Of a stretch of 64,000 nucleotides of DNA, positions 48,901 through 56,872 are shown piece by piece. The position numbers and the translations under genes are program-made. The stretch covers positions 47,561 through 111,560 of the forward strand of contig NZ_JASNRA010000009.1 in NCBI RefSeq assembly GCF_030411955.1. The letters are read 5' to 3'. Position 1 is the first letter of the stretch; each line of letters opens with the position of its first letter. The notes beneath the pieces were generated by a model. The model was not told the origin of the DNA and did no database searches. It saw only the letters and a program-made list of their open reading frames with translations. Source of the DNA: Massilia sp. YIM B02443. Lineage in GTDB: Bacteria; Pseudomonadota; Gammaproteobacteria; Burkholderiales; Burkholderiaceae_D.

Positions 48901-49435
48901 CACGATGGGCAGCATGCCGTCGACCTGGGGCAGCCAAGTGGAAGCCCTTCCTGCATCCATGACCGAAGCCGGCAAGGCCCCGACCATGCTGCACGACCGC
49001 AGCGGCAGCGCGCGCCGCGTGACGCTGGCCGGCGTCAAGAACCCGGGCGCGCTGCTGGACGACGACGCCGCTACCCAGCTGGCGCTGCCGGCACGCGCCA
49101 CCGTGAGTTTCGCGCTGGCGACGGCGTCCACGATCAGCACCTACACCATCACCGGCGGCAAGACCCCGGTGCAGGGCCTGGGCTGGACGCTGGAGGGCCG
49201 TGGCGGCAAGGCAGGCAATCGTTGGACCGAGCTGGACAAACGCAGCGGCGAACGCTTCGACTGGGCGCTGCAGCTGCGTCCGTTCGGCGTGGCCAAGCCG
49301 GGCGCCTACCGCGAGTACCGCCTGCGCTTCGACAACGGTTCGACGGTGGAGCTGGCCGAGCTGGAACTGCTCGAAGCGGCGCCGGGCAAGGCGTCGGAAG
49401 GCGCGCTGACGCAGACGAAATTCAGCGCGAAGTAA
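45932..49435 (+). CDS. GH92 alpha-mannosidase-family lipoprotein, large form with Gln at acid position
   Basis: GH92 enzymes are Ca-dependent exo-alpha-mannosidases. This 1167-residue form has a lipoprotein signal ending LLLGC (Cys51; an internal ATG at 46025 would give a tight 20-residue signal and is an alternative start), an N-terminal beta-sandwich/CBM-like domain (about 65-230), the GH92 core with GFWDTFRTTWPAYALFAP, FADAWLKGV, and a C-terminal discoidin-like domain (about 1020-1150). At the NxP motif it reads SNQPAHHIPW, with Gln859 where alpha-mannosidases of the family have the general-acid Glu. The pair Asp901 and Asp903 (GDEDNGEMSAW) is kept. A Gln at this place is what I recall from the Cellulosimicrobium GH92 that cleaves mannose-1-phospho-mannose, so a phosphodiester or other linkage is a possible substrate. 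It overlaps the beta-mannosidase gene (ATGA). Confidence 0.9.
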   Translation: MTQNATAHDSRHAALASAPERNASAFVRTAAMPRLRTIAVQVAAATLLLGCASTGTDGLIAKKTPALFSTSFEAADPAPTTLSDNGVTVALGDGPERPYTAKAKAGYSGLRALRYSAEGSGGRLQLFPVDIAIKADTTLSWKVLPEIVDGDTASSTGVSLDLVLDDGRRLSGLLINDHHGVRVGAAAQAESKTLYPQQWAHKEVRLGELAGRRIKSIELEVSPSAIGSVGKASGWIDDIVIADQPRVVPSRLSDYVLTTRGTQANGTFSRGNNIPAASMPHGFNFWTPVTDAGTLSFMYSWNEKNGPDNRPRLQALSLSHQPSPWMADRQTFQIMPSSSAGQPDADRKARALSFSHDQEIARPYAYSVGFDNGIRAEIAPSERAAVFRFRFPEGGDANLLFDNVDNRGGLTLDQEKQTLIGYTDTRSGLSNGSARMFVYATFDQRWKNSGGIETGRPTGYIKFTPDSNGEVRMRIATSMISIEQAKRNLEMEIGDASFETVRERAQAAWDSELARVKVEGASDDQMTTVYSNLYRLFMYPNVAHENVGTAAQPDWVHADQSGWSSNNAGGDALRTSAKVIPGKNYVNNGFWDTFRTTWPAYALFAPKRAGEMVDGFLQQYRDGGWVARWSSPGYADLMVGTSSDVAFADAWLKGVRNFDGHQAYEAALKNATAVPPVSNVGRKGLAKSMYRGYADTSVHEGMSWTLEGALNDFGLAQMGQALAQDEKDPAKARRYREEAEYFGARAADYVHLFDPATSFFRGRDAKGQWRQPATAFEPRLWGSDYTEANAWTFAFTTPHDAEGLATLMGGRDKLAARLDQFFATEETAERKFSGRYHGVIHEMTEARDVRMGMYAHSNQPAHHIPWLYASAGQPWKTQAITREVLRRLYLGSEIGQGYAGDEDNGEMSAWYTFAMMGLYPMRMGSPEYVIGSPAFDRTEVKLENGKLLTVIANNNGPRNVYVQSLKVNGQPWTKPWIRHDDIAGGATLEFTMGSMPSTWGSQVEALPASMTEAGKAPTMLHDRSGSARRVTLAGVKNPGALLDDDAATQLALPARATVSFALATASTISTYTITGGKTPVQGLGWTLEGRGGKAGNRWTELDKRSGERFDWALQLRPFGVAKPGAYREYRLRFDNGSTVELAELELLEAAPGKASEGALTQTKFSAK

Positions 49436-49495
49436 ACACGCGTCATTACCGACGCGTCTAAGCAAATGTGCGCACGGCAGGGTTGTCGTGCGCAT

Positions 49496-49523
49496 GTTTA
49501 CTAAAATCCGCTAAAACGCACCC
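49496..49523 (+). promoter_or_regulatory. Operator-like repeat, copy 3 (before the LacI-family gene)
   Basis: Second copy of the 28-base extended block (GTTTACTAAAA..GCTAAA..GCACCC), 199 bp before the LacI gene start. Same order and spacing as at 38075-38102. Confidence 0.7.
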
Positions 49524-49632
49524 GAATCAGGCCGGTTTCGTTGACGGCACGAAAAGACGACTGATATAAAACACCCTATCAACAGGCGCGCGCCATCCGA
49601 AGCCGCTACGCCTGCAAGACGCTAGGATAAGC

Positions 49633-49643
49633 GTTTATTAAAC
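49633..49643 (+). promoter_or_regulatory. Operator-like repeat, copy 4 (GTTTATTAAAC)
   Basis: A full GTTTAnTAAAC match 79 bp before the LacI gene start. With copy 3 it gives the regulator gene the same two-site arrangement as the receptor gene. The remainder of 49436-49722 shows no gene. Confidence 0.65.
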
Positions 49644-49722
49644 CCGATAACGGAGACCGAAGCATGCACCCGATTGCGACGCATGGCGCGCTGCGCGTCC
49701 GGCCAGGTCCGGAGGCGCAGCC

Positions 49723-50709
49723 ATGAGCGCGGTGACCCTGCGCGACATCGCCGCCGCCACCGGCCTGTCGATCGGCACCGTATCGCGCGCGCTGAAGAAC
49801 CAGGCCGGCATGACCGAGGCCACGCGCAACACCGTGCGCGAGACCGCGATGCGCCTTGGATACGATTTCTCGCAGCTGAAAAAAGGCCGCATCCGCCGCA
49901 TCGCCTTTTTGCTGCACAGCCAGCACAACACGCTGACCTCCAGCCCGTTCTTCTCGCCAGTGCTGCACGGCGCCGAAGAAGCCTGCCGGCGCGAAGGCAT
50001 CGCCCTGTCCCTGATCGTGGTGGGCCCGGCCGAACCGGTGATGGACCAGATCCGCCTGCACCAGCCCGACGCCATCGTCTGCGCCGGCTTCTTCGAGCCG
50101 GAAGTGCTGGCGGCGCTGCAGCAGGTCGGCAAACCGATGGTGCTGGTCGACATGCACCGGCGCGGCTTCACCTCGATCAATCCGGACAATATGAGCGGCG
50201 GCTACCTGGCCACCCAGCACCTGCTGCGCACCGGCCGCAAGCGCATCGCCATGCTGTCCGGCTCATTGGCCCACTACAGCATCCAGCAGCGCAACCGCGG
50301 ATTCCGCCAGGCGCTGTTCGACGCCAAGGTGCACGCCGACCCGAACCTCGAAATCATCGTGCCGACCATGGGCGAGGGCGAGGAGGGCGTGATCGAGGCG
50401 GTGCGCAGCCTGCTCAACCTGTCCAAGCGGCCGGACGCGCTGTTCTGCTACAACGACAGCACGGCGCTGGTGGCCATGAAGTACTGCCTCAACGAAGGCC
50501 TGCGCATTCCGTCCGACCTTGCCATCGTCGGCTTCGACGACATCGCCGCCGCGGCGGCGGCGATCCCGCCGCTGTCGACCGTGCGGGTCGACAAGGAAGC
50601 GCTGGGCCGCGCCGGCGTCGAATGCCTGCTGCACAAGCCCGAACAAGAACCCGCCCAGATAACCCTGCCAGTCGAGATGATCGTGCGCGAAAGCAGCTAC
50701 GACGACTGA
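49723..50709 (+). CDS. LacI-family transcriptional regulator
   Basis: The 328-residue regulator has the LacI helix-turn-helix at residues 5-26 (TLRDIAAATGLSIGTVSRALKN), followed by the hinge TEATRNTVRETAMRLGYD, and a sugar-binding core like the periplasmic binding proteins (RIAFLLHSQHNTL, VLVDMHRRGF, GGYLATQHLLRTGRKRIAMLSG, PDALFCYNDSTALVAMKYC, IVGFDDIAAAAAAIPPLSTV). It sits mid-locus before the AGE isomerase gene, in the same direction as the mannoside genes. The effector is likely mannose, a mannoside or a fructose-derived compound; sequence does not decide. GTTTAnTAAAC sites before its own gene and before the TonB receptor are the candidate operators. Confidence 0.93.
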   Translation: MSAVTLRDIAAATGLSIGTVSRALKNQAGMTEATRNTVRETAMRLGYDFSQLKKGRIRRIAFLLHSQHNTLTSSPFFSPVLHGAEEACRREGIALSLIVVGPAEPVMDQIRLHQPDAIVCAGFFEPEVLAALQQVGKPMVLVDMHRRGFTSINPDNMSGGYLATQHLLRTGRKRIAMLSGSLAHYSIQQRNRGFRQALFDAKVHADPNLEIIVPTMGEGEEGVIEAVRSLLNLSKRPDALFCYNDSTALVAMKYCLNEGLRIPSDLAIVGFDDIAAAAAAIPPLSTVRVDKEALGRAGVECLLHKPEQEPAQITLPVEMIVRESSYDD

Positions 50710-50762
50710 GGCCGACCGACCCAACGCTGCTACCCCTTGAGCCCACTCTGAACCGAGCCACT

Positions 50763-51980
50763 ATGACCACTCTCCCGAATTTCCGCAGCCCGGCCGTGCT
50801 GCTCGACCATGCCCGCCACACCATGCGCTTCTACCACCCGCGCGCGATCGATCCCGCCGGCGGCATGTTCCATTACTTCAAGGACGACGGCGCGGTGTAC
50901 GACGCCACCCACCGCCACCTGGTCAGCAGCACCCGCTTCGTGTTCACCTACGCGATGGCCTACCGCCACTTCAACGACCCGGCCTACCTGGAAGGCCTGA
51001 AGCACGCGGTGAAATTCGTGCGCGAGGCGCACCGCGCCCCGGATGGCGATGGCTACGCCTGGATGCTGGATGGCGGCGCGATCGAGGACGGCACCCAGCA
51101 CGCCTACGGCGAAGCCTTCGTGTTGCTGGCCTACGCCCACGCCACCATGGCCGGCGTGGAAGAGGCGCGTCCGTGGATCAATGAAGCCTTCGAGCTGATG
51201 GAAAAGCGCTTCTGGAACGAGGCCGACGGCCTGTATGCCGACGAAGCAAGCCAGGACTGGCGCGAGCTGTCGACCTACCGCGGCCAGAACGCCAACATGC
51301 ACGCCTGCGAAGCGCTGCTGGCCGCGCACCAGGCCACCGGCGAGCGCCGCTACCTGGAACGCGCCTACACGGTCGCCTTCAACATCACCCAGCGCCAGGC
51401 CGAGCGTTGCGGTGGTTTGATCTGGGAACACTACGACGTCGAGTGGCAGCCGGACTGGAAGTTCAACATCGACGATCCGGAAAACCTGTTCCGCCCATGG
51501 GGCTACCAGCCGGGCCACTTCACCGAGTGGGCCAAGCTCTTGGTAATGCTGGAAGCGCGCGGCAAGGGCACGCTGGACCGCGACCTCGACTGGCTGCTGC
51601 CGACCGCCGAACGCCTGTTCAAGGTGGCGGTGGAGAAGGGCTGGGACGTGGTCAATGGCGGCCTGGCTTATTCGCTGGCGCCGGACCTGTCGATCTGCGA
51701 CTACCACAAGTACTTCTGGGTCCAGGCCGAGAGCGCGGCCGCTGCCGCCATGCTGGCGCAGCGCACCGGCAACGAAGAATACTGGGTCTGGTACGAACGT
51801 CTGTGGGCCTATAGCTGGACCCACTTCGTCGACCACGAATACGGCGCCTGGTACCGCATCCTCGATCGCGAGAACCGCAAGCTGAGCGACGAGAAGAGCC
51901 CGGCCGGCAAGGTCGACTACCACACCATGGGCGCCTGCTACGACATCGTGGCTGCGCTGACGAAAGCCGATCATGCCTGA
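50763..51980 (+). CDS. AGE-family sugar isomerase, probable D-mannose isomerase
   Basis: The 405-residue cytoplasmic protein has the (alpha/alpha)6 barrel of the N-acylglucosamine 2-epimerase/YihS superfamily. Features: FVFTYAMAYRHF, DGYAWMLDGGAIEDGTQHAYGEAFVLLAYAHA, RGQNANMHACEALLAAHQATG, GLIWEHYDVEWQPDWKFN, GYQPGHFTEWAKLLVML and DYHKYFWVQAESAAAAAMLA. The conserved His and Arg residues used for proton shuttling are in these stretches. The neighbours (mannosidases, fructokinase) make mannose-fructose isomerisation (EC 5.3.1.7) far more likely than N-acetylglucosamine epimerisation, since no NagA/NanE-type genes are present. It has no signal peptide. It follows the LacI gene by 53 bp and overlaps the fructokinase gene by 8 bases. 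Confidence 0.88.
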   Translation: MTTLPNFRSPAVLLDHARHTMRFYHPRAIDPAGGMFHYFKDDGAVYDATHRHLVSSTRFVFTYAMAYRHFNDPAYLEGLKHAVKFVREAHRAPDGDGYAWMLDGGAIEDGTQHAYGEAFVLLAYAHATMAGVEEARPWINEAFELMEKRFWNEADGLYADEASQDWRELSTYRGQNANMHACEALLAAHQATGERRYLERAYTVAFNITQRQAERCGGLIWEHYDVEWQPDWKFNIDDPENLFRPWGYQPGHFTEWAKLLVMLEARGKGTLDRDLDWLLPTAERLFKVAVEKGWDVVNGGLAYSLAPDLSICDYHKYFWVQAESAAAAAMLAQRTGNEEYWVWYERLWAYSWTHFVDHEYGAWYRILDRENRKLSDEKSPAGKVDYHTMGACYDIVAALTKADHA

Positions 51981-52908
51981 CGTTCAGATGACTAACGCGC
52001 CAGTGATGCTGTGCGCCGGCGAGGCGCTCACCGACATGATCCACCGCGGCAACGAGGAATGGGTCAGCCGCGTCGGCGGTTCGACCTGGAACGTGGCGCG
52101 CGCCCTGGCCGCGCTGGGCGAGCGCACCGGCTTCGCCGGCGCGATCAGCAACGACCGCTTCGGCGACGCCCTGTGGGCCGCCAGCGAAGCCGGCGGCCTC
52201 GACCTGCGCCTGCTCCAACGCTTCGATCGTTCTCCGCTGCTGGCGATCGTCGAAAGCGAGCCACCCAGCTACTTCTTCGTCGGCGACGACAGCGCCGATC
52301 TGCATTTCGATCCGACCGCGCTGCCGGCGGGCTGGATGGACGCGCTGCGCTGGGCTCATTTCGGCGGCATCAGCCTGGCGCGCCAGCCGCTGGCCGCGAA
52401 ACTGGTCGACCTGGCGCGCGAGCTGAAATCGCGCGGCGTCAGGATCAGCTTCGACCCGAATTTCCGCAACCTGATGGACGAGCGCTATACGCCGACCCTC
52501 GAAGCGATGGCGACCCTGGCCGACCTGGTGAAAGTGTCGGACGACGATCTGCGCGGCCTGTTCCCGGGCGTTGACCTGGACGAAGCCTTGGCCAAGGTAC
52601 GCGCCTTCAATCCGCAAGCGCTGGTGCTGTTCACGCGCGGCGGCCAGGGCGCCAGCCTGTTCTCGGGTGACCAGCGCGTCGATGCGCGCGCGCCGAAAGT
52701 CGACGTGGTCGACACGGTCGGCGCCGGCGACGCCAGCGCCGCCGGCCTGCTGCGCAGCCTGCACCACCATCCGGAGCGCACGCTCCAATCGCACCTGCAC
52801 GCCGCACTGGCGGCCGGTTCCGCCGCCTGCCTGCAGTCGGGCGCCACTCCGCCGCAATCCGCGGCCATGCAACAGCTGTTCGAACAGCTCGAAGGAGAAG
52901 TATCTTGA
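51973..52908 (+). CDS. PfkB-family sugar kinase, probable fructokinase
   Basis: The 311-residue protein is a ribokinase/PfkB-family kinase. It has GGSTWNVARALAALGERTGFAGAISNDRFGD near residues 35-65 (the family 'GG...NvA..la.LG' motif), SFDPNFRNLMDERY near 158-171, LVLFTRGGQGASLF, and the ATP/catalytic signature DTVGAGDAS near 250-258 with catalytic Asp. Length is usual for fructokinases (about 300-320). Adjacent to the mannose isomerase, it is best read as fructokinase, converting fructose to fructose-6-phosphate for glycolysis. It overlaps the isomerase gene by 8 bases and the second GH92 gene by one base (TGATG), all in one transcription unit. Confidence 0.88.
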   Translation: MPDVQMTNAPVMLCAGEALTDMIHRGNEEWVSRVGGSTWNVARALAALGERTGFAGAISNDRFGDALWAASEAGGLDLRLLQRFDRSPLLAIVESEPPSYFFVGDDSADLHFDPTALPAGWMDALRWAHFGGISLARQPLAAKLVDLARELKSRGVRISFDPNFRNLMDERYTPTLEAMATLADLVKVSDDDLRGLFPGVDLDEALAKVRAFNPQALVLFTRGGQGASLFSGDQRVDARAPKVDVVDTVGAGDASAAGLLRSLHHHPERTLQSHLHAALAAGSAACLQSGATPPQSAAMQQLFEQLEGEVS

Positions 52909-55391
52909 TGAGTCGTACCCGTAGCGTGAACAACGCGCCACTCAAGCCCGCCCGCCGTAGCCTGATCGCCCTCACCGTCGCCGTGATGGCCTGCGCACTG
53001 CCGGCCACTTCGCCGTACGCAGTCGCCGCCGCCGCCAACGCCAAGCTGGCCGTCGGCAGCACCCCGGTCAACACCTTCATCGGCACGCAAGATGAAGGCA
53101 ACACCTTCCCCGGCGCCTCGGCCCCGTTCGGCCTGATCCAGGTGAGCCCGATCGCCGACCACTACGCGGGCTTCCGCTACACCGACAAGAAGATCCGCGG
53201 CTTCGGCCACTCCTTCGTGTCCGGCGCCGGCTGCTGGGAGCAGGGCGGCCAGCTGTCGGTGCTGCCGGTAACCGGCACCATCGGGCCGGGCGGCGACTTC
53301 GACACCGCCAAGAAGGGCACGTTCGACCACAAGAAATACGCCGCCGAATTCAGCCACGACGGCGAAGTCGGCCAGGCCGGCTACTTCAAGGTGAAACTCA
53401 CCAGCTACGGCGGCATCACCGCCGAATCGACCGCGCTGACCCGCGCCGCCGCCGAGCGCTACACCTTCGAGGGCAACGCCGCCACCGGCCACGTGCTGGT
53501 CAACCTGGGCCAGGCCAACGAGCGCCACTCGGTGATCGGCAGCGAAGTGAAAATCGTCGACGGCAACAGCGTCGAAGGCCGCATCGTGACGCGCAGCTTC
53601 TGCGGCGGCGCCAAGTACACCACCTGGTTCCGCATGACCTTCGACCAGCCGGTGGTGGCGCACGGCGTGTGGGACGACCGCGCCGGCTGGCCCGGCGCCA
53701 CGGGCCCCAGCCAGCAGGGCGAAGCCAAGCCGCACGGCGTGTGGCTCAGCTTCGACCTGAAGAACAAGCGCTCGGTGACCGCGATCAGCGCGATCTCGCA
53801 CGTCGACCAGGAAGGCGCGCGCATCAACCTGCAGGCCGACGGCATGGACGGCGGCAAGCCGCTGACCTTCGACGCGATGAAGGCCAAGTCGCAGGCCCAG
53901 TGGCAGCGCGAGCTGGCCAGCGTGCGCATCGAAGGCGGCAGCACCGACGACCGCACCGTGTTCTACACCTCGCTGTACCACGCGCTGCTGCACCCGATGA
54001 CCGGCAACGACGCCGACGGCCGCTATCGCGGCTACGACGACAAGATCCATACCGCCAAGGACTGGACCTACTACGAGTACTTCTCGCTGTGGGACACCTA
54101 CCGCAGCCAGAACCAGCTGCTGGCGCTGCTGCGTCCGGAGCGCGCGCGCGACATCGCCAACTCGGTGCTGAAGATCCGCGAGCAGGGCGGCTGGCTGCCG
54201 CGCTGGGGCTACGCCAACTTCGAGACCAACATCATGACCGGCGACCCGGTCACCCCGTTCATGGTCGACCTGTGGCGCTTCGGCGCGCTGAAGGGCCGCG
54301 AACAGGAAGCCTGGACCGCGCTGCGCGAGAACGCCTTCGGCGTGCCGGCGCACGGCATCCGTCCGCAGGGCCGTTCGGGCAATCCGAGCTACCTGAAGAA
54401 CGGTTTCGTCCAGCACGACCGCAGCTTCATCTCGAAGGGCATGGACACCGACCCCCACCACGGCGCCTCGTCGACGCTCGAATACGCGCTGGCCGACGGC
54501 TCGCTTGCGATCATGGCCAAGGCGCTCGGCAAGACCGAGGATGCGCAAACCCTGGCGCAGCGCGCCGGCAACTGGAAGCAGGTGTGGGATGCGAGCGTGG
54601 TCGACGAACCGACCGGCGAGCGTGGCTTCCCGCGTCCGAAGACCGAAGACGGCAAGTGGTTCACCGACGTCGGCAGCAGCTACGATCCGCGCGGCGACCA
54701 TGGCTTCCATGAAGGCACCGCCTGGCAATACCAGTGGCTGGTGCAGCAGGACGTGCCGGGCCTGGTAGCGGCAATGGGTGGCCATGACCACGCCCTGAAA
54801 CGCCTGGACCAGTTCTTCGACTACCCGGCGGTGCTGGCCGACCCGAACGCGGTGCGCAAGTCGTGGGTGGTGGGACCGTACAGCTACTACGCCCAGTTCC
54901 GCTACAACCCGAACAACGAGCCGGACCTCCACGCGCCATGGATGTACACCCTGATGGGCCAGCCGTGGAAGACCGCCACCGTCCTGCGCGGCGCCGAGAC
55001 CCTGTTCACCAACGGTCCGGGCGGCGTGACCGGCAACGACGACCTGGGCACGATGTCGGCCTGGTACCTGTTCAGCGCCCTGGGCATCTACCCGGACATG
55101 CCGGGCAGCGGCCGCTTCCTGCTGCATGCGCCGCGCTTCGCCAGTGCCGAGATCGACCTCGGCACCGGCAAGACCCTGCGCATCGAAGCCCCTGGCGCCA
55201 AGCCGGGCCAGCGCCGCTTCGTCCAGTCGGTGAACTACGGCGGCCGCGCGGTGGAGCGCGTGTGGCTGGACTGGGAACAGATCCAGGCCGGCGGCACCCT
55301 GAAGTACAAGCTGACATCGCAGCCGGACACCAAGGGCTGGGGCACGCGCGCCAGGGATCTGCCGGCGGCGCCGGCCGGCATGGCGCGCTGA
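52908..55391 (+). CDS. GH92 alpha-mannosidase, periplasmic form with Glu at acid position
   Basis: The 827-residue protein has a signal peptide (about 1-45, ending PYAVAAAAN), a GH92 N-terminal beta domain (VNTFIGTQDEGNTFPGASAPFGLIQVSP near 55-80, GFGHSFVSGAGC), then the catalytic helical domain (SLWDTYRSQNQLLAL, GGWLPRWGYANFETNIMTGDP). Glu671 in NNEPDLHAPWMY is the expected general acid, and Asp711-Asp712 in TGNDDLGTMSAWYLF hold the general-base pair. So it keeps the full catalytic set of exo-alpha-1,2/1,3-type mannosidases. It is shorter than the first GH92, lacking the extra N- and C-terminal domains, and is not a lipoprotein. A hairpin follows at 55418-55446. Together with the other enzymes it should free mannose in the periplasm. 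Confidence 0.92.
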   Translation: MSRTRSVNNAPLKPARRSLIALTVAVMACALPATSPYAVAAAANAKLAVGSTPVNTFIGTQDEGNTFPGASAPFGLIQVSPIADHYAGFRYTDKKIRGFGHSFVSGAGCWEQGGQLSVLPVTGTIGPGGDFDTAKKGTFDHKKYAAEFSHDGEVGQAGYFKVKLTSYGGITAESTALTRAAAERYTFEGNAATGHVLVNLGQANERHSVIGSEVKIVDGNSVEGRIVTRSFCGGAKYTTWFRMTFDQPVVAHGVWDDRAGWPGATGPSQQGEAKPHGVWLSFDLKNKRSVTAISAISHVDQEGARINLQADGMDGGKPLTFDAMKAKSQAQWQRELASVRIEGGSTDDRTVFYTSLYHALLHPMTGNDADGRYRGYDDKIHTAKDWTYYEYFSLWDTYRSQNQLLALLRPERARDIANSVLKIREQGGWLPRWGYANFETNIMTGDPVTPFMVDLWRFGALKGREQEAWTALRENAFGVPAHGIRPQGRSGNPSYLKNGFVQHDRSFISKGMDTDPHHGASSTLEYALADGSLAIMAKALGKTEDAQTLAQRAGNWKQVWDASVVDEPTGERGFPRPKTEDGKWFTDVGSSYDPRGDHGFHEGTAWQYQWLVQQDVPGLVAAMGGHDHALKRLDQFFDYPAVLADPNAVRKSWVVGPYSYYAQFRYNPNNEPDLHAPWMYTLMGQPWKTATVLRGAETLFTNGPGGVTGNDDLGTMSAWYLFSALGIYPDMPGSGRFLLHAPRFASAEIDLGTGKTLRIEAPGAKPGQRRFVQSVNYGGRAVERVWLDWEQIQAGGTLKYKLTSQPDTKGWGTRARDLPAAPAGMAR

Positions 55392-55417
55392 TTTGAATTG
55401 ATGCGGTAAGCAGTACC

Positions 55418-55446
55418 GAAACGCCGAGGCGATCCCTCGGCGTTTC
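55418..55446 (+). terminator. 12-bp stem hairpin after the second GH92 gene
   Basis: GAAACGCCGAGG and CCTCGGCGTTTC pair perfectly over 12 bp around a 5-base loop (cgatc), 26 bp after the GH92 stop. It is followed by GTCTATAC, so termination may be partial. The FucP-type gene begins 50 bp on. Confidence 0.65.
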
Positions 55447-55496
55447 GTCTATACACAGTCGGGCAACCGAACAAGAATCGAATACCAGGAGACAGC

Positions 55497-56774
55497 ATGG
55501 CAAACATGGCATACAAGGCGCCCGCGGCGCAGCAGGATGGGCCCGCGGGGGCCCAGCAACTCGACGGCAACAACAGTGCGCTCGTCATCGTCACCATCCT
55601 GTTCTTCATGTGGGGCCTGATCACGTCGCTCAACGACGTCCTGATCCCCCACCTCAAGGCAATCTACACGCTGACCTATGTCCAGGCCATGCTGGTGCAG
55701 TTCTGCTTCTTCGGCGCCTACGCCATCGTGTCGCTGCCGGCCGGCGCCCTGATCCGCCGCATCGGCTACCAGAAGGGCGCCGTCACGGGCCTGCTGATCG
55801 CGGCGGTCGGCTGCGCGCTGTTCTACCCGGCCTCGTTCAGCGGCTATGGCGTGTTCCTGTTCGCCTTCTTCGTGCTGGCATCGGGCATCACGGTGCTGCA
55901 GGTGGCGGCCAACCCCTATGTCGCGGTGCTGGGACCGGCGCGCACGGCCTCGAGCCGTCTGACCTTGACGCAAGCCTTCAATTCGCTCGGCACCACCATC
56001 GGCCCGGCGGTCGGCGGCCTGTTGATCCTGTCCGCCGTCGGCGCCACGGCCGGCGCGGTGCTCGATCCGGCCACCGAAGCGGCCAGCGTACGCGGACCCT
56101 ACCTGGCGCTGGCTGGCACGCTGGTGGTGCTGGCGGTGCTGTTCATGATGGCGAAATTGCCGAAGATCGACGACGGTGAAGAGATCGCGGCAGCCACCGA
56201 AGCCAAGGGCTCGGTGCTGGCGCACCGCCACCTGCTGCTGGGCGCGATCGGCATCTTCCTGTACGTCGGCGCCGAGGTCAGCATCGGCAGCTTCCTGATC
56301 AACTTCCTGGGCGAGTCGCACATCGCCGGCCTGTCGCACGCCGACGCCGCGCACTACGTCAGCATCTACTGGGGCGGCGCCATGATCGGCCGCTTCATCG
56401 GCTTCGCCGTGATGCGCGTGGTCAGCCCGGGCAAGACCCTGGCCTTCAATTCGCTGCTGGCGATCGCGCTGGTGCTGGTCGGCACCTTCGGCCAAGGCAG
56501 CCTGGCGATGTGGGCGATCCTGGCGGTCGGCCTGTGCAACTCGATCATGTTCCCGACCATCTTCAGCATGGCGCTGCACGGCCTGGGCAAGCAGACCGGC
56601 CAGGCGTCCGGCATCCTGTGCATGGCCATCGTCGGCGGCGCACTGGTGCCGTTCGGTCAGGGCGCGATGGCCGATTCGATGGGCGTGCAGCTGTCGTTCC
56701 TGCTGCCGGCCGCGTGCTACGGCTTCATCCTGTATTTCGGCGCCAAGTACGCGTCGATGTACGCCGCGAAGTAA
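55497..56774 (+). CDS. MFS sugar transporter, FucP/glucose-galactose porter type
   Basis: The 425-residue protein has about twelve membrane helices and belongs to the fucose/glucose/galactose permease group of the major facilitator superfamily. Diagnostics: [63 protein letters not shown] (family opening), [39 protein letters not shown], and [26 protein letters not shown]. It should bring mannose (or another hexose released by the mannosidases) across the inner membrane by proton symport. AGGAGA precedes the ATG at 55497. It lies after a hairpin, so it may be expressed in part from its own promoter. A second hairpin follows its stop. Confidence 0.92.
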   Translation: MANMAYKAPAAQQDGPAGAQQLDGNNSALVIVTILFFMWGLITSLNDVLIPHLKAIYTLTYVQAMLVQFCFFGAYAIVSLPAGALIRRIGYQKGAVTGLLIAAVGCALFYPASFSGYGVFLFAFFVLASGITVLQVAANPYVAVLGPARTASSRLTLTQAFNSLGTTIGPAVGGLLILSAVGATAGAVLDPATEAASVRGPYLALAGTLVVLAVLFMMAKLPKIDDGEEIAAATEAKGSVLAHRHLLLGAIGIFLYVGAEVSIGSFLINFLGESHIAGLSHADAAHYVSIYWGGAMIGRFIGFAVMRVVSPGKTLAFNSLLAIALVLVGTFGQGSLAMWAILAVGLCNSIMFPTIFSMALHGLGKQTGQASGILCMAIVGGALVPFGQGAMADSMGVQLSFLLPAACYGFILYFGAKYASMYAAK

Positions 56775-56789
56775 GCACCGTTCCACCCG

Positions 56790-56818
56790 GTTCCGCTTGA
56801 TGGGAAGTCAAGCGGAAC
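56790..56818 (+). terminator. Hairpin after the sugar-transporter gene
   Basis: GTTCCGCTTGA and TCAAGCGGAAC form a perfect 11-bp stem with a 7-base loop, 15 bp after the stop codon. A terminator for the mannoside locus. Confidence 0.65.
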
Positions 56819-56872
56819 ATTCGTGCAAATGCATTTGCGCTATAATGACGGCTTGCCCCGCAAGCCGCCATC

